Assembly: GCA_964447015.1 (NCBI GenBank)
Contig: CAYUQU010000006.1
Span: 23,248 to 87,247, forward strand
Direction: 5' to 3'
Origin: Wandonia sp964447015
GTDB lineage: Bacteria; Bacteroidota; Bacteroidia; Flavobacteriales_D; Crocinitomicaceae
DNA: 64,000 nucleotides
Positions 15,945-25,335 of this stretch are shown in pieces. The notes beneath the pieces were generated by a model. It was not told the origin of the DNA. It worked only from the letters and a program-made list of their open reading frames with translations, and did no database searches. Position 1 is the first letter of the stretch. The number at the start of each line of letters is the position of its first letter. The position numbers and the translations under genes are program-made.

Positions 15945-15974
15945 TTTGTTCCACCACCTCATTGACTATATTTG
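15945..15974 (+). promoter_or_regulatory. Predicted dnaB promoter directly before the start codon
   Basis: TTTG (15945-15948), an 18-base spacer and TATATTTG (15967-15974) fit the Bacteroidetes -33/-7 consensus. The expected transcription start (about 15979-15982) coincides with the ATG at 15979, so the mRNA would be leaderless or nearly so, unless translation begins at the second ATG, 16021. Confidence 0.5.
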
Positions 15975-15978
15975 TTGA

Positions 15979-17562
15979 ATGGAAAATCCGCAAGATAAAT
16001 CTACCAATGAACGTGCACGCATGAAAGCTCCTGCAGCTAACTTGCTTTCTGAAATCGGGAAAATGCCTCCGCAGGCTCTTGATTTAGAAGAAGCCGTTCT
16101 AGGCGCGATGATGCTTGAAAAAGATGCGGTTAATGATGTAATTGACATTCTCAGCCCGGAAAGTTTCTACAAAGAAGCCCATAAAAAAATATACAAAGCA
16201 ATTCAGGATTTGTTTGGTGCTTCGGAGCCCATCGATATTTTGACTGTGACCAATAACCTTAAGCGTAAAGGCGAATTGGAGTTGGTTGGCGGTCCTTATT
16301 TTGTATCAAATTTGACTAATCGCGTGGTGTCTTCGGCTCACGTTGAATTTCATGCACGAATTATAGCTCAAAAACACATTCAGCGTGAAATAATTCGCTT
16401 GTGTTCTGAGTCGCTTAAAATTGCTTATGACGATACTACAGATGTTTTCGAACTATTGAACAAGGTTGAGGGAGACTTATTCTCGATTGCCGAAGGTAAT
16501 ATCAAGAAAAACTATGACAAATTAGACGACGTTCTTAAGCAGGCTATTCTCCAAATTGAAGAAGCAGCTAAGAATAAAGATGGCGTAAGCGGAGTCCCAA
16601 CTGGGTTTAAGGACTTGGATAGAATTACTTCAGGTTGGCAGAAATCGGATATGATTGTATTGGCCGCTCGTCCTGGTATGGGTAAAACGGCATTTGTATT
16701 GTCTATGGCGCGAAATACAGCGGTGGATTACAATATGGGTGTAGCGGTTTTCTCACTTGAGATGGCATCTGTACAGTTGGTGAATCGTTTGATTTCTTCC
16801 GAAACAGGAATTTCGTCTGAAAAACTGCGTAAAGGAAACTTGGCAGACCACGAGTTTAAACAACTTCACGAGCGAATTGGCAAACTATCTAAAGCGCCAC
16901 TTTTTATTGATGATACTCCTGCGCTTTCAATATTTGATTTGCGTGCAAAATGTCGTCGTTTGAAGCGTCAGCATGACATTCAACTTGTCATCATTGACTA
17001 CTTGCAGTTGATGACGGCAGGAGGTACAGGTAAAGGAGGTAATCGCGAACAAGAAATCTCGACTATTTCTCGATCGATTAAAGAAATTGCTAAAGAAATC
17101 AATGTGCCGATTATTGCACTTTCTCAGTTAAGTCGTTCGGTAGAAACACGTGGAGGTGATAAAAAACCAATGCTTTCTGACCTTCGTGAATCTGGAGCAA
17201 TTGAGCAAGATGCCGATATTGTAACATTTATCTATCGTCCTGAATATTATGGTTTGATGGAGGATGAGAATGGAATGCCCACAGCTGATCGTGGAGATAT
17301 CATTATTGCTAAAAACCGTCACGGTTCATTAGATACAGTTAGTCTTAAGTTTGTGAAGCACCTTGTGAAATTTACAAATATGGATGATTTCTCAGACGAC
17401 CCTATGGCGACTTATAATCAATCCATATCTCCAAATAAAAACTTTGAAGAATCACCTGCTATCGCTCCACCTCAAACCTACACAATAGGTAGTAAGATGG
17501 ATAGTCTTGATGACGAAGATGATTTTGATTTAAGAAATGATATTGAGGATAGCCCGTTCTAA
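15979..17562 (+). CDS. dnaB: Replicative DNA helicase DnaB
   Basis: DnaB is the hexameric 5'-3' helicase at the replication fork. The protein has 527 residues. The N-terminal DnaB domain begins at about 28 (PPQALDLEEAVLGAMM, the classical start of the family). The RecA-like domain has Walker A ARPGMGKT (about 229-236), Walker B QLVIIDYLQLM (about 334-344) and ALSQLSRSVETRGGDKKP with the arginine-finger region. The C-terminal 50 residues are acidic and disordered (DSLDDEDDFDL), which is common in Bacteroidetes. No intein is present. The ATG at 15979 gives a 14-residue extension that could be skipped by starting at 16021. Confidence 0.97.
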   Translation: MENPQDKSTNERARMKAPAANLLSEIGKMPPQALDLEEAVLGAMMLEKDAVNDVIDILSPESFYKEAHKKIYKAIQDLFGASEPIDILTVTNNLKRKGELELVGGPYFVSNLTNRVVSSAHVEFHARIIAQKHIQREIIRLCSESLKIAYDDTTDVFELLNKVEGDLFSIAEGNIKKNYDKLDDVLKQAILQIEEAAKNKDGVSGVPTGFKDLDRITSGWQKSDMIVLAARPGMGKTAFVLSMARNTAVDYNMGVAVFSLEMASVQLVNRLISSETGISSEKLRKGNLADHEFKQLHERIGKLSKAPLFIDDTPALSIFDLRAKCRRLKRQHDIQLVIIDYLQLMTAGGTGKGGNREQEISTISRSIKEIAKEINVPIIALSQLSRSVETRGGDKKPMLSDLRESGAIEQDADIVTFIYRPEYYGLMEDENGMPTADRGDIIIAKNRHGSLDTVSLKFVKHLVKFTNMDDFSDDPMATYNQSISPNKNFEESPAIAPPQTYTIGSKMDSLDDEDDFDLRNDIEDSPF

Positions 17563-17736
17563 TTACCTTTTTATTGAAATTTGATTTCCCCTTTATTTGT
17601 TTAATTGGAGAAAAAAAGGTAGATTTAGTTCATCAGAAGTGGATTTTTACTCTAGTTTTCTTGATTTTTTGTTTTATGTCAAGATTGATTTAGATTTTTA
17701 GATAGTACGTTCTTACAAATTAGTAAATCATAAACT

Positions 17737-17961
17737 ATGAAAAAGGTAGGTTTTGGAATTGTGTTTATAGCATTTCTTACATTTGTGGGATTCGGTTCTG
17801 CGTCTTGTAAAAAGGAGAGAGGGGTTTGTTATTGCAAATACTTTAGTGGAGATAAAACCGAATATGATTTGCAACATTTAACGAGAAGTCAACAAAAAGA
17901 TTCCTGCGCACATCTCGATGAATTAGCTGAAAATTTTGCTGGCGATTGCAAATTGAAGTAA
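17737..17961 (+). CDS. Small cysteine-rich putative lipoprotein
   Basis: A 74-residue exported protein of unknown family. Residues 1-22 are hydrophobic with an FGSASC lipobox-like end, so Cys-24 may be lipidated after signal peptidase II. The mature part carries four further cysteines (CYCKYF, DSCAHL, GDCKLK), enough for two disulfides. It is preceded by 174 bases without gene and has no same-strand partner nearby. In that upstream gap a 9-bp inverted repeat (TACCTTTTT / AAAAAGGTA) spans about 17565-17621; its loop is too long for a terminator. Role unknown; the reading frame looks real because of the clear signal sequence. Confidence 0.65.
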   Translation: MKKVGFGIVFIAFLTFVGFGSASCKKERGVCYCKYFSGDKTEYDLQHLTRSQQKDSCAHLDELAENFAGDCKLK

Positions 17962-18133
17962 CTGTTTGCAGTTACTCATTTGATTATTAGATAGATATTC
18001 GACGCCAAGTTATATTGAGCCTTTTTGAAAGACAGATGAGTCCATACAAAGATCTGTTTGAAAAAGATTTTCATTATTATTTATAATTGAATACTATTAA
18101 ACTGATTTTTCTTGTTTTTAAAACCTAGAGATT

Positions 18134-19765
18134 CTACTTCTCAATCTCTCTCAAACTCTGCATTTTCTTTAACTCAAGGAATCCTTTAATGTCTTCATGG
18201 TGTTCTTTCACACGTTTGTTTCCAAATTCAAAAACTTTAGTTACAAGTCCATCAAGAAAGTCACGGTCATGAGACACAAGAATTAACGTACCGTCAAAAT
18301 CCTTAAGTGCATCTTTAATGATGTCTTTGGTTTTCATGTCAAGGTGATTGGTTGGTTCATCCAAAATGAGAAGGTTGACAGGCTCAAGCAATAGTTTAAT
18401 CATCGCCAATCGCGTTTTCTCTCCACCAGAAAGTACTTTTACTTTTTTGGTGCTTGCATCGCCACCAAACATGAAAGCACCGAGAATATCGTTGATTTTT
18501 TTGCGAATTTCTCCTTTTGCTACATTATCAATCGTTTCAAAAATGGTCATGTCCTCATCCAATAAAGACGCTTGGTTTTGGGCGAAATAACCGATTTGTA
18601 CATTGTGACCTAATTCAAGCGATCCCTCAAAATCTAATTGTCCCATGATAGCTTTAATCATAGTCGATTTACCTTCACCGTTCTTTCCGACAAAAGCAAC
18701 TTTCTGACCACGTTCTATAGTGAGTGAAGCATCGTTAAAGACTACGTGGTCGTCGTAACTTTTGGATAATCCAGAAACAGTAACGGGATAACTTCCTGAT
18801 CGAGGAGCAGGTGGGAATTTCAAGCGCAATGCAGATGAATCCACTTCATCGACTTCAACAATATCCAATTTCTCAAGCATTTTCACACGAGATTGAACTT
18901 GGTGTGTTTTTGAGTAAGTTCCTTTAAAACGATCTATGAATTCAGTTGTTTCTGCAATAAACTTTTGCTGCTCATCAAACTGTTTTTGTTGCTGCGCCCG
19001 ACGTTCTTTTCGCAATTCAAGATAATGTGAGTATTTTGCTTTGTAGTCATAAATTCGACCCATTGTAACTTCGATAGTGCGATTAGTAATGTTATCTACA
19101 AAAGCTCTATCGTGAGAAATTACCATTACACCTTTGGCGCTATTGATTAAGAAATCCTCTAACCATTCAATAGACTCAATATCCATGTGGTTTGTGGGCT
19201 CATCGAGGAGAATTAAATCCGGTTTTTGAAGTAGAATTTTCGCTAATTCAATTCGCATACGCCACCCACCGCTGAATTCAGAAGTAGGGCGAGTGAAATC
19301 TGGGCGAGTAAACCCCATACCAAGCAACACTTTTTCTACTTCAGCTTCATAATTCGTATCTTCAATTGAATAGAATTTTTCGCTCAGTTCCGAAACGCGC
19401 TCAATGATTTTCATGTATTCATCCGAATCATAATCAGTACGCACTGTAAGTTCATTGTTTAATGTATCAATTTCATCACGCATTGCAAAAATTGACTGAA
19501 AGGCTTTTGATGTTTCTTCAACCAAATTGCAATTATCTTCAGTAAGTAAATGCTGAGGTAAGTATGCAATAATAGCTTCTTTTGGAGCTGAAATGTTTCC
19601 ACGAGATGGTTTATTCACTCCTGCAATGATTTTCAACAACGTGGATTTTCCCGCGCCATTTTTCCCCATCAACGCGATTTTATCTGTTTCATTTATTACA
19701 AATGACACATCGCTAAAAAGTGTTGTTCCACTAAATTCTACCGCTAAACTATCTACTGAAATCAT
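18134..19765 (-). CDS. ABC-F family ATPase (ribosome-associated type)
   Basis: A 543-residue protein with two tandem ABC domains and no membrane segment, the mark of the ABC-F family that works on the ribosome (translation factors and antibiotic-resistance proteins). Domain 1 has Walker A GKNGAGKST (34-42), signature FSGGWRMRIELA and Walker B LILLDEPTNHMD. Domain 2 has GKNGEGKST, LSGGEKTRLAM and LILDEPTNHLD. Between them is the charged linker (about 235-320: ELRKERRAQQQKQFDEQQ ... SRVKMLEKLDIV) that reaches toward the peptidyl transferase centre. The linker with KTHQVQSRVKMLEK is closest to the YbiT/YkpA group. Exact subfamily uncertain. Confidence 0.92.
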   Translation of the reverse strand: MISVDSLAVEFSGTTLFSDVSFVINETDKIALMGKNGAGKSTLLKIIAGVNKPSRGNISAPKEAIIAYLPQHLLTEDNCNLVEETSKAFQSIFAMRDEIDTLNNELTVRTDYDSDEYMKIIERVSELSEKFYSIEDTNYEAEVEKVLLGMGFTRPDFTRPTSEFSGGWRMRIELAKILLQKPDLILLDEPTNHMDIESIEWLEDFLINSAKGVMVISHDRAFVDNITNRTIEVTMGRIYDYKAKYSHYLELRKERRAQQQKQFDEQQKFIAETTEFIDRFKGTYSKTHQVQSRVKMLEKLDIVEVDEVDSSALRLKFPPAPRSGSYPVTVSGLSKSYDDHVVFNDASLTIERGQKVAFVGKNGEGKSTMIKAIMGQLDFEGSLELGHNVQIGYFAQNQASLLDEDMTIFETIDNVAKGEIRKKINDILGAFMFGGDASTKKVKVLSGGEKTRLAMIKLLLEPVNLLILDEPTNHLDMKTKDIIKDALKDFDGTLILVSHDRDFLDGLVTKVFEFGNKRVKEHHEDIKGFLELKKMQSLREIEK

Positions 19766-20120
19766 CTTCTTTCTTTATTTGAGCGGCAAAGATAGGGGAG
19801 AATTCTTCAATTTAGTAAATGGTAGTGAAATATTCCTTTCTAAGATTTTTATTTACCTCGATATTTCGTACTTTTGGGTTAGAGAAATTGCCGATACGTT
19901 CGGATTAATTCTTATTCTGTTGAGAGACAGAAGCCCATGCAGTTGTTTTGAGACTTAACAACTTATTATTTGGGGAAAGCTTGATTGTTCAATGGCGGGC
20001 CGCATCCTGATTCGTCAGGAGGAGATAGCATCAACCAGTGGATTACAAAGAATAATCGGAATCCTCATCCGTGTTTTCTGAGGTTTTCAGAATATGTGCT
20101 GCATGGGTTTTTTCTTTTTC
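19766..20120. other. Intergenic DNA between the two ABC-F genes, no gene seen
   Basis: The 355-base gap has no convincing gene on either strand. A small perfect hairpin with a TTCG loop (CCTGATTCGTCAGG, about 20006-20019) is present but has no T tract in either direction, so I do not call it a terminator. Confidence 0.5.
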
Positions 20121-21998
20121 CTAATCCGCAAACTCTGCCAGCTCCAACCAACGATTTGTTTTTGCATCAATTTCTTCAATAACTTTGGTTATTTCGATGC
20201 TGATTTCATTGAGTTGTTCTCCTGAAATAGTTGAATTAGAAAGCTTTTCTGTCAATTCATTCTTTCGCGATTCAAGTTGAGCTAAAACACCTTCCATTTC
20301 TTCAAACTCGATTTTCTCTTTGTAAGACAATTTTCGTTTTTCAGTAGGTGCTTTTACTGGCTCTACTTTTGGTTGCGGAGCTGTTTTCTCTAATTTGGAT
20401 GCGTTCTTTTTTTCCTGAATGTCAAGCTGAAGCTGTTGACGGTATTCTGTATAATTACCTAAAATATCTTTGATTTCACCTTCACCTTTGAAATAGAAAA
20501 TGTGATCTACCATCTTATCCATGAAATAACGGTCGTGAGAGACCACTATTAGGCATCCTGGGAAAGAACGCAGGTAATCTTCGAGTACACTCAGCGTAAA
20601 GATGTCTAAATCGTTCGTAGGCTCATCCAGAATTAAGAAATTAGGATTAGCCATAAGTACAGTCATCAACTTTAAACGGCGTTTTTCTCCACCACTTAGT
20701 TTACTGACGTAATTCCAATGCATGCTTCGTGGAAACAGGAATTTCTCCAAAAACTGAGCAGCACTCAATTCTTTGCCTTTTTCAAGTGGAATAAACTCAG
20801 CGATATCTTTAATGACTTCAATTAATCTTTTGTCCTCGGCAATCTTAATTTGTTCCTGACGGTAATAGCCAAAAACGATCGTTTCCCCCACCACAACTTT
20901 ACCTTTAGAAGGCTCTTCAAGTCCTGTGAGCATATTTAGAAACGTAGACTTTCCCACTCCGTTTGAACCTACAATTCCAACTCGTTCTCCTTTTTTGAAC
21001 ACGTACGAGAATTCCTTCAGCATAATTTTACCGTCGTAATCCTTTTGAAGTTTGTGCAGTTCGAGAATTTTCGATCCTACACGTTCCATTTTAATGTTCA
21101 ACTCTAGTTCATCTTTGCTGACATTTTGTGTAGCAACACCTTTAGTCACTTCAAAGGCGTCTAGACGTGCCTTTTGTTTTACACTTCGCGCTTTAGGTTG
21201 GCGGCGCACCCAATCTAGCTCTTTGCGCATAAGGTTTTGCGCCTTGTCAATAGTCGCTGCAAGTTGATCTTCGCGTTCAGCTTTCTTTTCAAGGTAGTAC
21301 GAGAAATTACCTTTGTATTTGTATATAGTTTGATCTTCAAGTTCGAAAATAGTGTCACATACAACCTCAAGAAAATAACGGTCGTGAGTTACCATCAAAA
21401 TGGTCGACCTACTTTGTGATAAATAAGTTTCAAGCCACTCAATCATATCCAGGTCAAGGTGATTGGTTGGCTCATCTAGTATGATGAAGTCAGGGTCAGC
21501 GATTAGCACCTTTGCTAAAGCGACGCGTTTCTTTTGTCCACCAGACAATTCACTGATGGGGTTATGGATCTCACTAAGTTTGAGAACGCCTAAGATTTGT
21601 TGAATTTTAGATTCAATATCCCACGCGTTTAATTCGTTCAATTCATCAAAGCTCGCAGCAATAGCATTTTCATTGTTGGTACGCATGGCTTCATTGTATC
21701 TTTTAATCGCCAGGAGCTCGGGTAAGTCGTGAGAGAGAATCTCATCCATCACCGAATTTTTTGGATTCATTTGATCAGCTTGCTCAAGAAAGGCAATGCG
21801 AATCCCATTTCGAAACACCACACGACCCGAGTCTGCCGGTTCCATATCCATGATACAACGTAGAAGAGTGGTTTTTCCATTCCCGTTTCGCGCCACGATG
21901 GCTGCTTTTTGCCCTTGCTCAATCCCAAAAGTCAAATCCTTGAATAAAACACGGTCTCCGAAAGACTTAGTAAGTTCTTCTATCGATAAATAATTCAT
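20121..21998 (-). CDS. uup: ABC-F family ATPase, Uup-like
   Basis: A 625-residue ABC-F protein with two ATPase domains and a C-terminal coiled-coil (about 535-620, EKIEFEEMEGVLAQLESR and the helix following it), which is the Uup hallmark (ABC_tran_CTD, DNA-binding in E. coli Uup). Domain 1: ARNGNGKTT (36-44; the usual Gly before Asn is Arg), LSGGQKKRVALA, FIILDEPTNHLD. Domain 2: GSNGVGKST, LSGGEKRRLKL, FLILDEPTNDLD. Uup limits precise excision of transposons and interacts with stalled ribosomes or DNA. Gene symbol is based on architecture only. The neighbouring ABC-F gene downstream on the same strand is a different subfamily, not a recent duplicate. Confidence 0.85.
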   Translation of the reverse strand: MNYLSIEELTKSFGDRVLFKDLTFGIEQGQKAAIVARNGNGKTTLLRCIMDMEPADSGRVVFRNGIRIAFLEQADQMNPKNSVMDEILSHDLPELLAIKRYNEAMRTNNENAIAASFDELNELNAWDIESKIQQILGVLKLSEIHNPISELSGGQKKRVALAKVLIADPDFIILDEPTNHLDLDMIEWLETYLSQSRSTILMVTHDRYFLEVVCDTIFELEDQTIYKYKGNFSYYLEKKAEREDQLAATIDKAQNLMRKELDWVRRQPKARSVKQKARLDAFEVTKGVATQNVSKDELELNIKMERVGSKILELHKLQKDYDGKIMLKEFSYVFKKGERVGIVGSNGVGKSTFLNMLTGLEEPSKGKVVVGETIVFGYYRQEQIKIAEDKRLIEVIKDIAEFIPLEKGKELSAAQFLEKFLFPRSMHWNYVSKLSGGEKRRLKLMTVLMANPNFLILDEPTNDLDIFTLSVLEDYLRSFPGCLIVVSHDRYFMDKMVDHIFYFKGEGEIKDILGNYTEYRQQLQLDIQEKKNASKLEKTAPQPKVEPVKAPTEKRKLSYKEKIEFEEMEGVLAQLESRKNELTEKLSNSTISGEQLNEISIEITKVIEEIDAKTNRWLELAEFAD

Positions 21999-22013
21999 AT
22001 AAATATTTTAATT

Positions 22014-22040
22014 AGACTGCAAGATTCAAGACTATAAGAC
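22014..22040 (+). repeat. Dispersed intergenic repeat, copy c
   Basis: AGACTGCAAGATTCAAGACT here matches copies at 15742-15764 and (inverted) 15870-15893. It is followed up to about 22098 by several imperfect AAGACTT/AAGTCTT-like words in both orientations. Confidence 0.55.
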
Positions 22041-22102
22041 TTTTAAATACCTTAAGTCTAAGGTCTTTCGTCTATTTTCTATTGTCTAGAGTCTAAAAGC
22101 TT

Positions 22103-22699
22103 TTAACGTAACCTGTCTAGGGATTTTAATAAATCTAAATCTCGTTTCACACCAATGTTACCGAGAAAAATAAAAGGAATTGTTGCGCAAAGGAGATAAA
22201 AACCTAAGCCAAGTGATCGGTTTATATTGATTTCATCATCAGTCATAAAACTTTGTGCTGTTTCAGCCAAATTTCCAGGAATAATCATAATCAAAGCGAA
22301 AAGCCCGATTAAGCACAAAATGGATAAAAAGAAAGCTATTCGACCTAAGCGAAGTTGCCTCTTTTGATTTTTGAATGAAACCAGCGTAATTAAAATCAAT
22401 AACGCGATTATCAAAAAGAGAATGTAAACAGGGATGGAGTTTGTCCAAGTTCCATGTGATCCCTCTGTATTAAAAGTTGCGCCTGTAGCCGTGATATGTT
22501 TTTCAAATTCTTCTAGTTCCGACTCAGTCAAACTTAGTGTGGCGTTGGCATCAATTCCTTTACTGTTTATATTCATTTCAACAGTTTCCACATAATTTTG
22601 CGCATCAATTTTGAACGAAACAATATTCTCTCCTGTACTAACCCAAGCTAAAAGTGCAATGGCAATGAGGTAATAAATCGTTTGTATGCGTTGTATCAT
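22103..22699 (-). CDS. DUF4293 family membrane protein
   Basis: A 198-residue integral membrane protein. It opens with MIQRIQTIYYLIA, the characteristic N-terminus of the Bacteroidetes-specific DUF4293 family. Four hydrophobic helices are visible (about 6-22, 90-108, 119-142, 164-186) with an extracytoplasmic loop between the first two. The family has no known function. It lies 104 bases upstream of uup on the same strand, the gap holding the dispersed repeat. Confidence 0.88.
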   Translation of the reverse strand: MIQRIQTIYYLIAIALLAWVSTGENIVSFKIDAQNYVETVEMNINSKGIDANATLSLTESELEEFEKHITATGATFNTEGSHGTWTNSIPVYILFLIIALLILITLVSFKNQKRQLRLGRIAFFLSILCLIGLFALIMIIPGNLAETAQSFMTDDEININRSLGLGFYLLCATIPFIFLGNIGVKRDLDLLKSLDRLR

Positions 22700-22906
22700 C
22701 TTTTACAGTTTTTTGCAAATATAGTGATATTCGCTCCAAGCAGGTGCGTAAATCTTAAAACAACAAAATTATTACAAACATATTTCTTAAAATTTCTTAA
22801 AAACGAGAGATTAACTTACATTTGTCGTCAATTGCGATGGTTTTATTTGAGCTTTTCAAAGGTAATCATGCGTAATTACTTGAATAATATATTTTTAGGG
22901 AAATAA

Positions 22907-24421
22907 ATGAGCATCGTAGTTTTATCACTTTATGGATTGGCGTTACTGTTAATATTCTTCTACAGTGTACTTCAACTCACATTAGCAATTTCTTATTGGA
23001 AAAATAAAAGTGCTCGCGACAAAGTAAGACGTCCTGAATTGGACATGAATAACGCGCCTTTTGTGACTGTACAACTACCCGTTTTTAACGAGTTGTATGT
23101 TGTGGAGCGTTTGATTGAAACAGTTGCGAAATTTGATTACCCTCGCGATCGATTTGAAATTCAGGTTTTAGATGATTCTACAGATGAAACAGTGGATGTT
23201 ATCGCTAAAAAAGTAGCTGAAATTAAAGCGATGGGGATTGATATTCACCACATTCATCGTGTGAATAGAACAGGGTATAAAGCTGGTGCTCTAGCTGATG
23301 CTATGGATAAAGTGAAAGGTGAATTCATCGCTATTTTTGATGCTGATTTTCTTCCGAATCCAAACTTCTTACTTGAAACAATTCCTTTCTTTGATGATCC
23401 TAAAGTAGGAGTAGTGCAAACGCGCTGGTCTCACATCAATAAAAAATATTCATTGCTTACCGAGCTTCAGGCTTTTGGTTTGAATGCGCATTTCAGTATC
23501 GAGCAGTCGGGAAGAAATGGCGCGGGTCACTTTATCAACTTTAATGGTACAGGTGGAGTTTGGAGAAAAGAAACCATTGCAGATGCAGGTGGATGGCATC
23601 ATGACACGTTAACTGAAGACTTAGATTTGAGCTACCGCGCTCAAATGAAAGGGTGGAAGTTTAGATTTTTGGAGAATGTTACTGCTCCGGCGGAACTTCC
23701 TGTGGCGATGTCTGCATTGAAAAATCAACCGTTTCGTTGGACTAAAGGTGGAGCTGAGTGTTTTAGAAAAATGTCTGGGACATTGTTGACTGCAAAAGGA
23801 ATGAAGTTGTCTGACCGAATTCACGGATTAGCTCATTTATTCAATAGTTCTGTATTCGTATTTATTTTCTTTACAGCGATATTGAGTATTCCTGTATTGA
23901 TAATTAAATCAACTACGGATAAGTATGACAATATTATGATGATAGGATCTATTTTCATTTTATCCACCATTTTCTTAATGGTCTATTATTGGATGTCCTA
24001 CAGAGATAAAACGGATAATAAGTTCTTGTCGTTTATTAAATTCTTTGGACGTTTCATTCAATTTCTGACAGTATCTATGGGGTTATCATTACACAATACA
24101 ATAGCTGTAATGGAAGGTTATTTTGGCATCAAAAGTTCATTTGTGCGCACGCCGAAATTTAACATCTCAAGTGGCAAGCAAGACTGGAAAACAAACAAAT
24201 ACGTAGAGAAGAAGATTAATCTCGTTACAGTTCTTGAAGGAGTACTTTCATTTGCTTTTCTTGGAGCTGTCGCATTTGGCATTGTAGTTGGCGATTACGG
24301 CCTAGTTCCTTTCCACGCGATGTTATCAATTGGCTTTGGACTAGTTTTCTTCTATTCAATTGGTCAGATGAATTGGTTGAACAAGCGAGCAGATGATGTT
24401 GAATTAGTCGAGGAAATCTAA
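22907..24421 (+). CDS. Family 2 glycosyltransferase, BcsA/cellulose-synthase-like
   Basis: A 504-residue processive-type GT2 in the inner membrane. Helix 1 spans about 5-32. The GT-A catalytic domain carries the full motif set: LDDSTD (D89/D90), DADF (145-148), TED (236-238, catalytic base) and QPFRW (274-278, the QxxRW acceptor motif of processive synthases). Four to five C-terminal helices follow (from about 310). It lacks a PilZ domain, so c-di-GMP control is not indicated. It probably makes a beta-linked polysaccharide or a glycolipid; related flavobacterial genes are simply annotated as glycosyltransferases. It stands alone, without bcsB-like partners. Confidence 0.9.
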   Translation: MSIVVLSLYGLALLLIFFYSVLQLTLAISYWKNKSARDKVRRPELDMNNAPFVTVQLPVFNELYVVERLIETVAKFDYPRDRFEIQVLDDSTDETVDVIAKKVAEIKAMGIDIHHIHRVNRTGYKAGALADAMDKVKGEFIAIFDADFLPNPNFLLETIPFFDDPKVGVVQTRWSHINKKYSLLTELQAFGLNAHFSIEQSGRNGAGHFINFNGTGGVWRKETIADAGGWHHDTLTEDLDLSYRAQMKGWKFRFLENVTAPAELPVAMSALKNQPFRWTKGGAECFRKMSGTLLTAKGMKLSDRIHGLAHLFNSSVFVFIFFTAILSIPVLIIKSTTDKYDNIMMIGSIFILSTIFLMVYYWMSYRDKTDNKFLSFIKFFGRFIQFLTVSMGLSLHNTIAVMEGYFGIKSSFVRTPKFNISSGKQDWKTNKYVEKKINLVTVLEGVLSFAFLGAVAFGIVVGDYGLVPFHAMLSIGFGLVFFYSIGQMNWLNKRADDVELVEEI

Positions 24422-24499
24422 ATTTGCCCATCTATTTTTCAAAAATTATTTGCGTTGAATACACAGTTTCACATTTTTTTGTGAAAAAAATACTATGTT

Positions 24500-24533
24500 T
24501 TTGATTGTCTTGTAATTATCCTTTATAAATTTG
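24500..24533 (+). promoter_or_regulatory. Predicted promoter of the outer-membrane-type protein gene
   Basis: TTTG at 24500-24503 and TAAATTTG at 24526-24533, 22 bases apart, resemble the Bacteroidetes -33/-7 pair. Initiation near 24540 would give a leader of about 13 bases before the ATG at 24553. Confidence 0.45.
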
Positions 24534-24552
24534 CCTTTGCAAAGAGAGTTGA

Positions 24553-25281
24553 ATGGTAAGAAATAGTTTAAATTCCGTGTCGAAATTTAGTGTGAAAATA
24601 GGAGGGAAGGCTCTAGTTCTTTTGTTGTTGTTTATGTTTGTTTTTCAAGATTCATTTTCACAACAAAACCGATGGCGTAAAAAACCGGAACATACTTGGA
24701 TCTTAGGTTTAGGTATGCATGTTGTAGATGATTATAGTGTCTCTTTAGGACAGGTTTTTTCAGGAAATCGCACATGGCATTTTGTTCCTTATCCAGCTCG
24801 TTTAAGTGTCGAGAGAAATTTAAAATATGGTTTTGGAATTACAGGTTTATTACACTACAATCAATATCTTCCAGGAAAGCATGTAAACGAAGTAGTCAAC
24901 AATCAACTCATGCATGTAGCTAGTTTTGATGCTATGTTGAAGTATCGTTTTAACATGAAGTATAAGAAAGTTTCATGGTTTGATCCTTATCTAGGAGTAG
25001 GGCTTGGCTATACGATGAAATTTGGTGCTACAACAATGGATAACGTGACAGCTAATGTGCACATTGGAAGTAATTTCTGGTTTTCTAAACGAATTGGAAT
25101 GCAGATAGAGACTTCAGCGAAATTTGCGTTAGGAGCTACATTTCCTGCTCATGAAGATAGCTACTTACAACATTCATTGAGTTTTCTTTATCGAATTTAC
25201 CCTAATACGAAGAAGAGGCGTGATAAATCGCGTTACAAATGGACGAGGAAAAAGCCAAAAGGCAATATTAACAGAATCTAG
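24553..25281 (+). CDS. Outer-membrane beta-barrel-like protein
   Basis: A 242-residue exported protein. An unusually long signal sequence (about 37 residues: polar N-region of 20, then LVLLLLFMFVFQDSFSQ) precedes alternating beta-strand patterns with aromatic girdle residues (FDPYLGVGLGYTMKFG, NVHIGSNFWFSKRIGMQIE, HSLSFLYRIYP), as in 8-stranded OmpA/OmpW-type or PorT-like barrels. The C-terminal 25 residues are strongly basic (KKRRDKSRYKWTRKKPKG), which is odd for a barrel and may lie in the periplasm. A second ATG does not give a better signal peptide. Function unknown. Confidence 0.75.
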   Translation: MVRNSLNSVSKFSVKIGGKALVLLLLFMFVFQDSFSQQNRWRKKPEHTWILGLGMHVVDDYSVSLGQVFSGNRTWHFVPYPARLSVERNLKYGFGITGLLHYNQYLPGKHVNEVVNNQLMHVASFDAMLKYRFNMKYKKVSWFDPYLGVGLGYTMKFGATTMDNVTANVHIGSNFWFSKRIGMQIETSAKFALGATFPAHEDSYLQHSLSFLYRIYPNTKKRRDKSRYKWTRKKPKGNINRI

Positions 25282-25335
25282 TGCTTATACGCTAATGCTG
25301 AATTCTAAAGTATAATTATCTAAATATTCTTGGTT

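Noticed and set aside
20006..20019. CCTGA-TTCG-TCAGG hairpin between the ABC-F genes
   Set aside because: No T tract follows on either strand and no gene ends next to it.
24466..24490. Hairpin TTCACA ... TGTGAA after the glycosyltransferase gene
   Set aside because: The stem is followed by A, not T, on the coding strand, and the loop is only T; it is not a convincing terminator for that gene.
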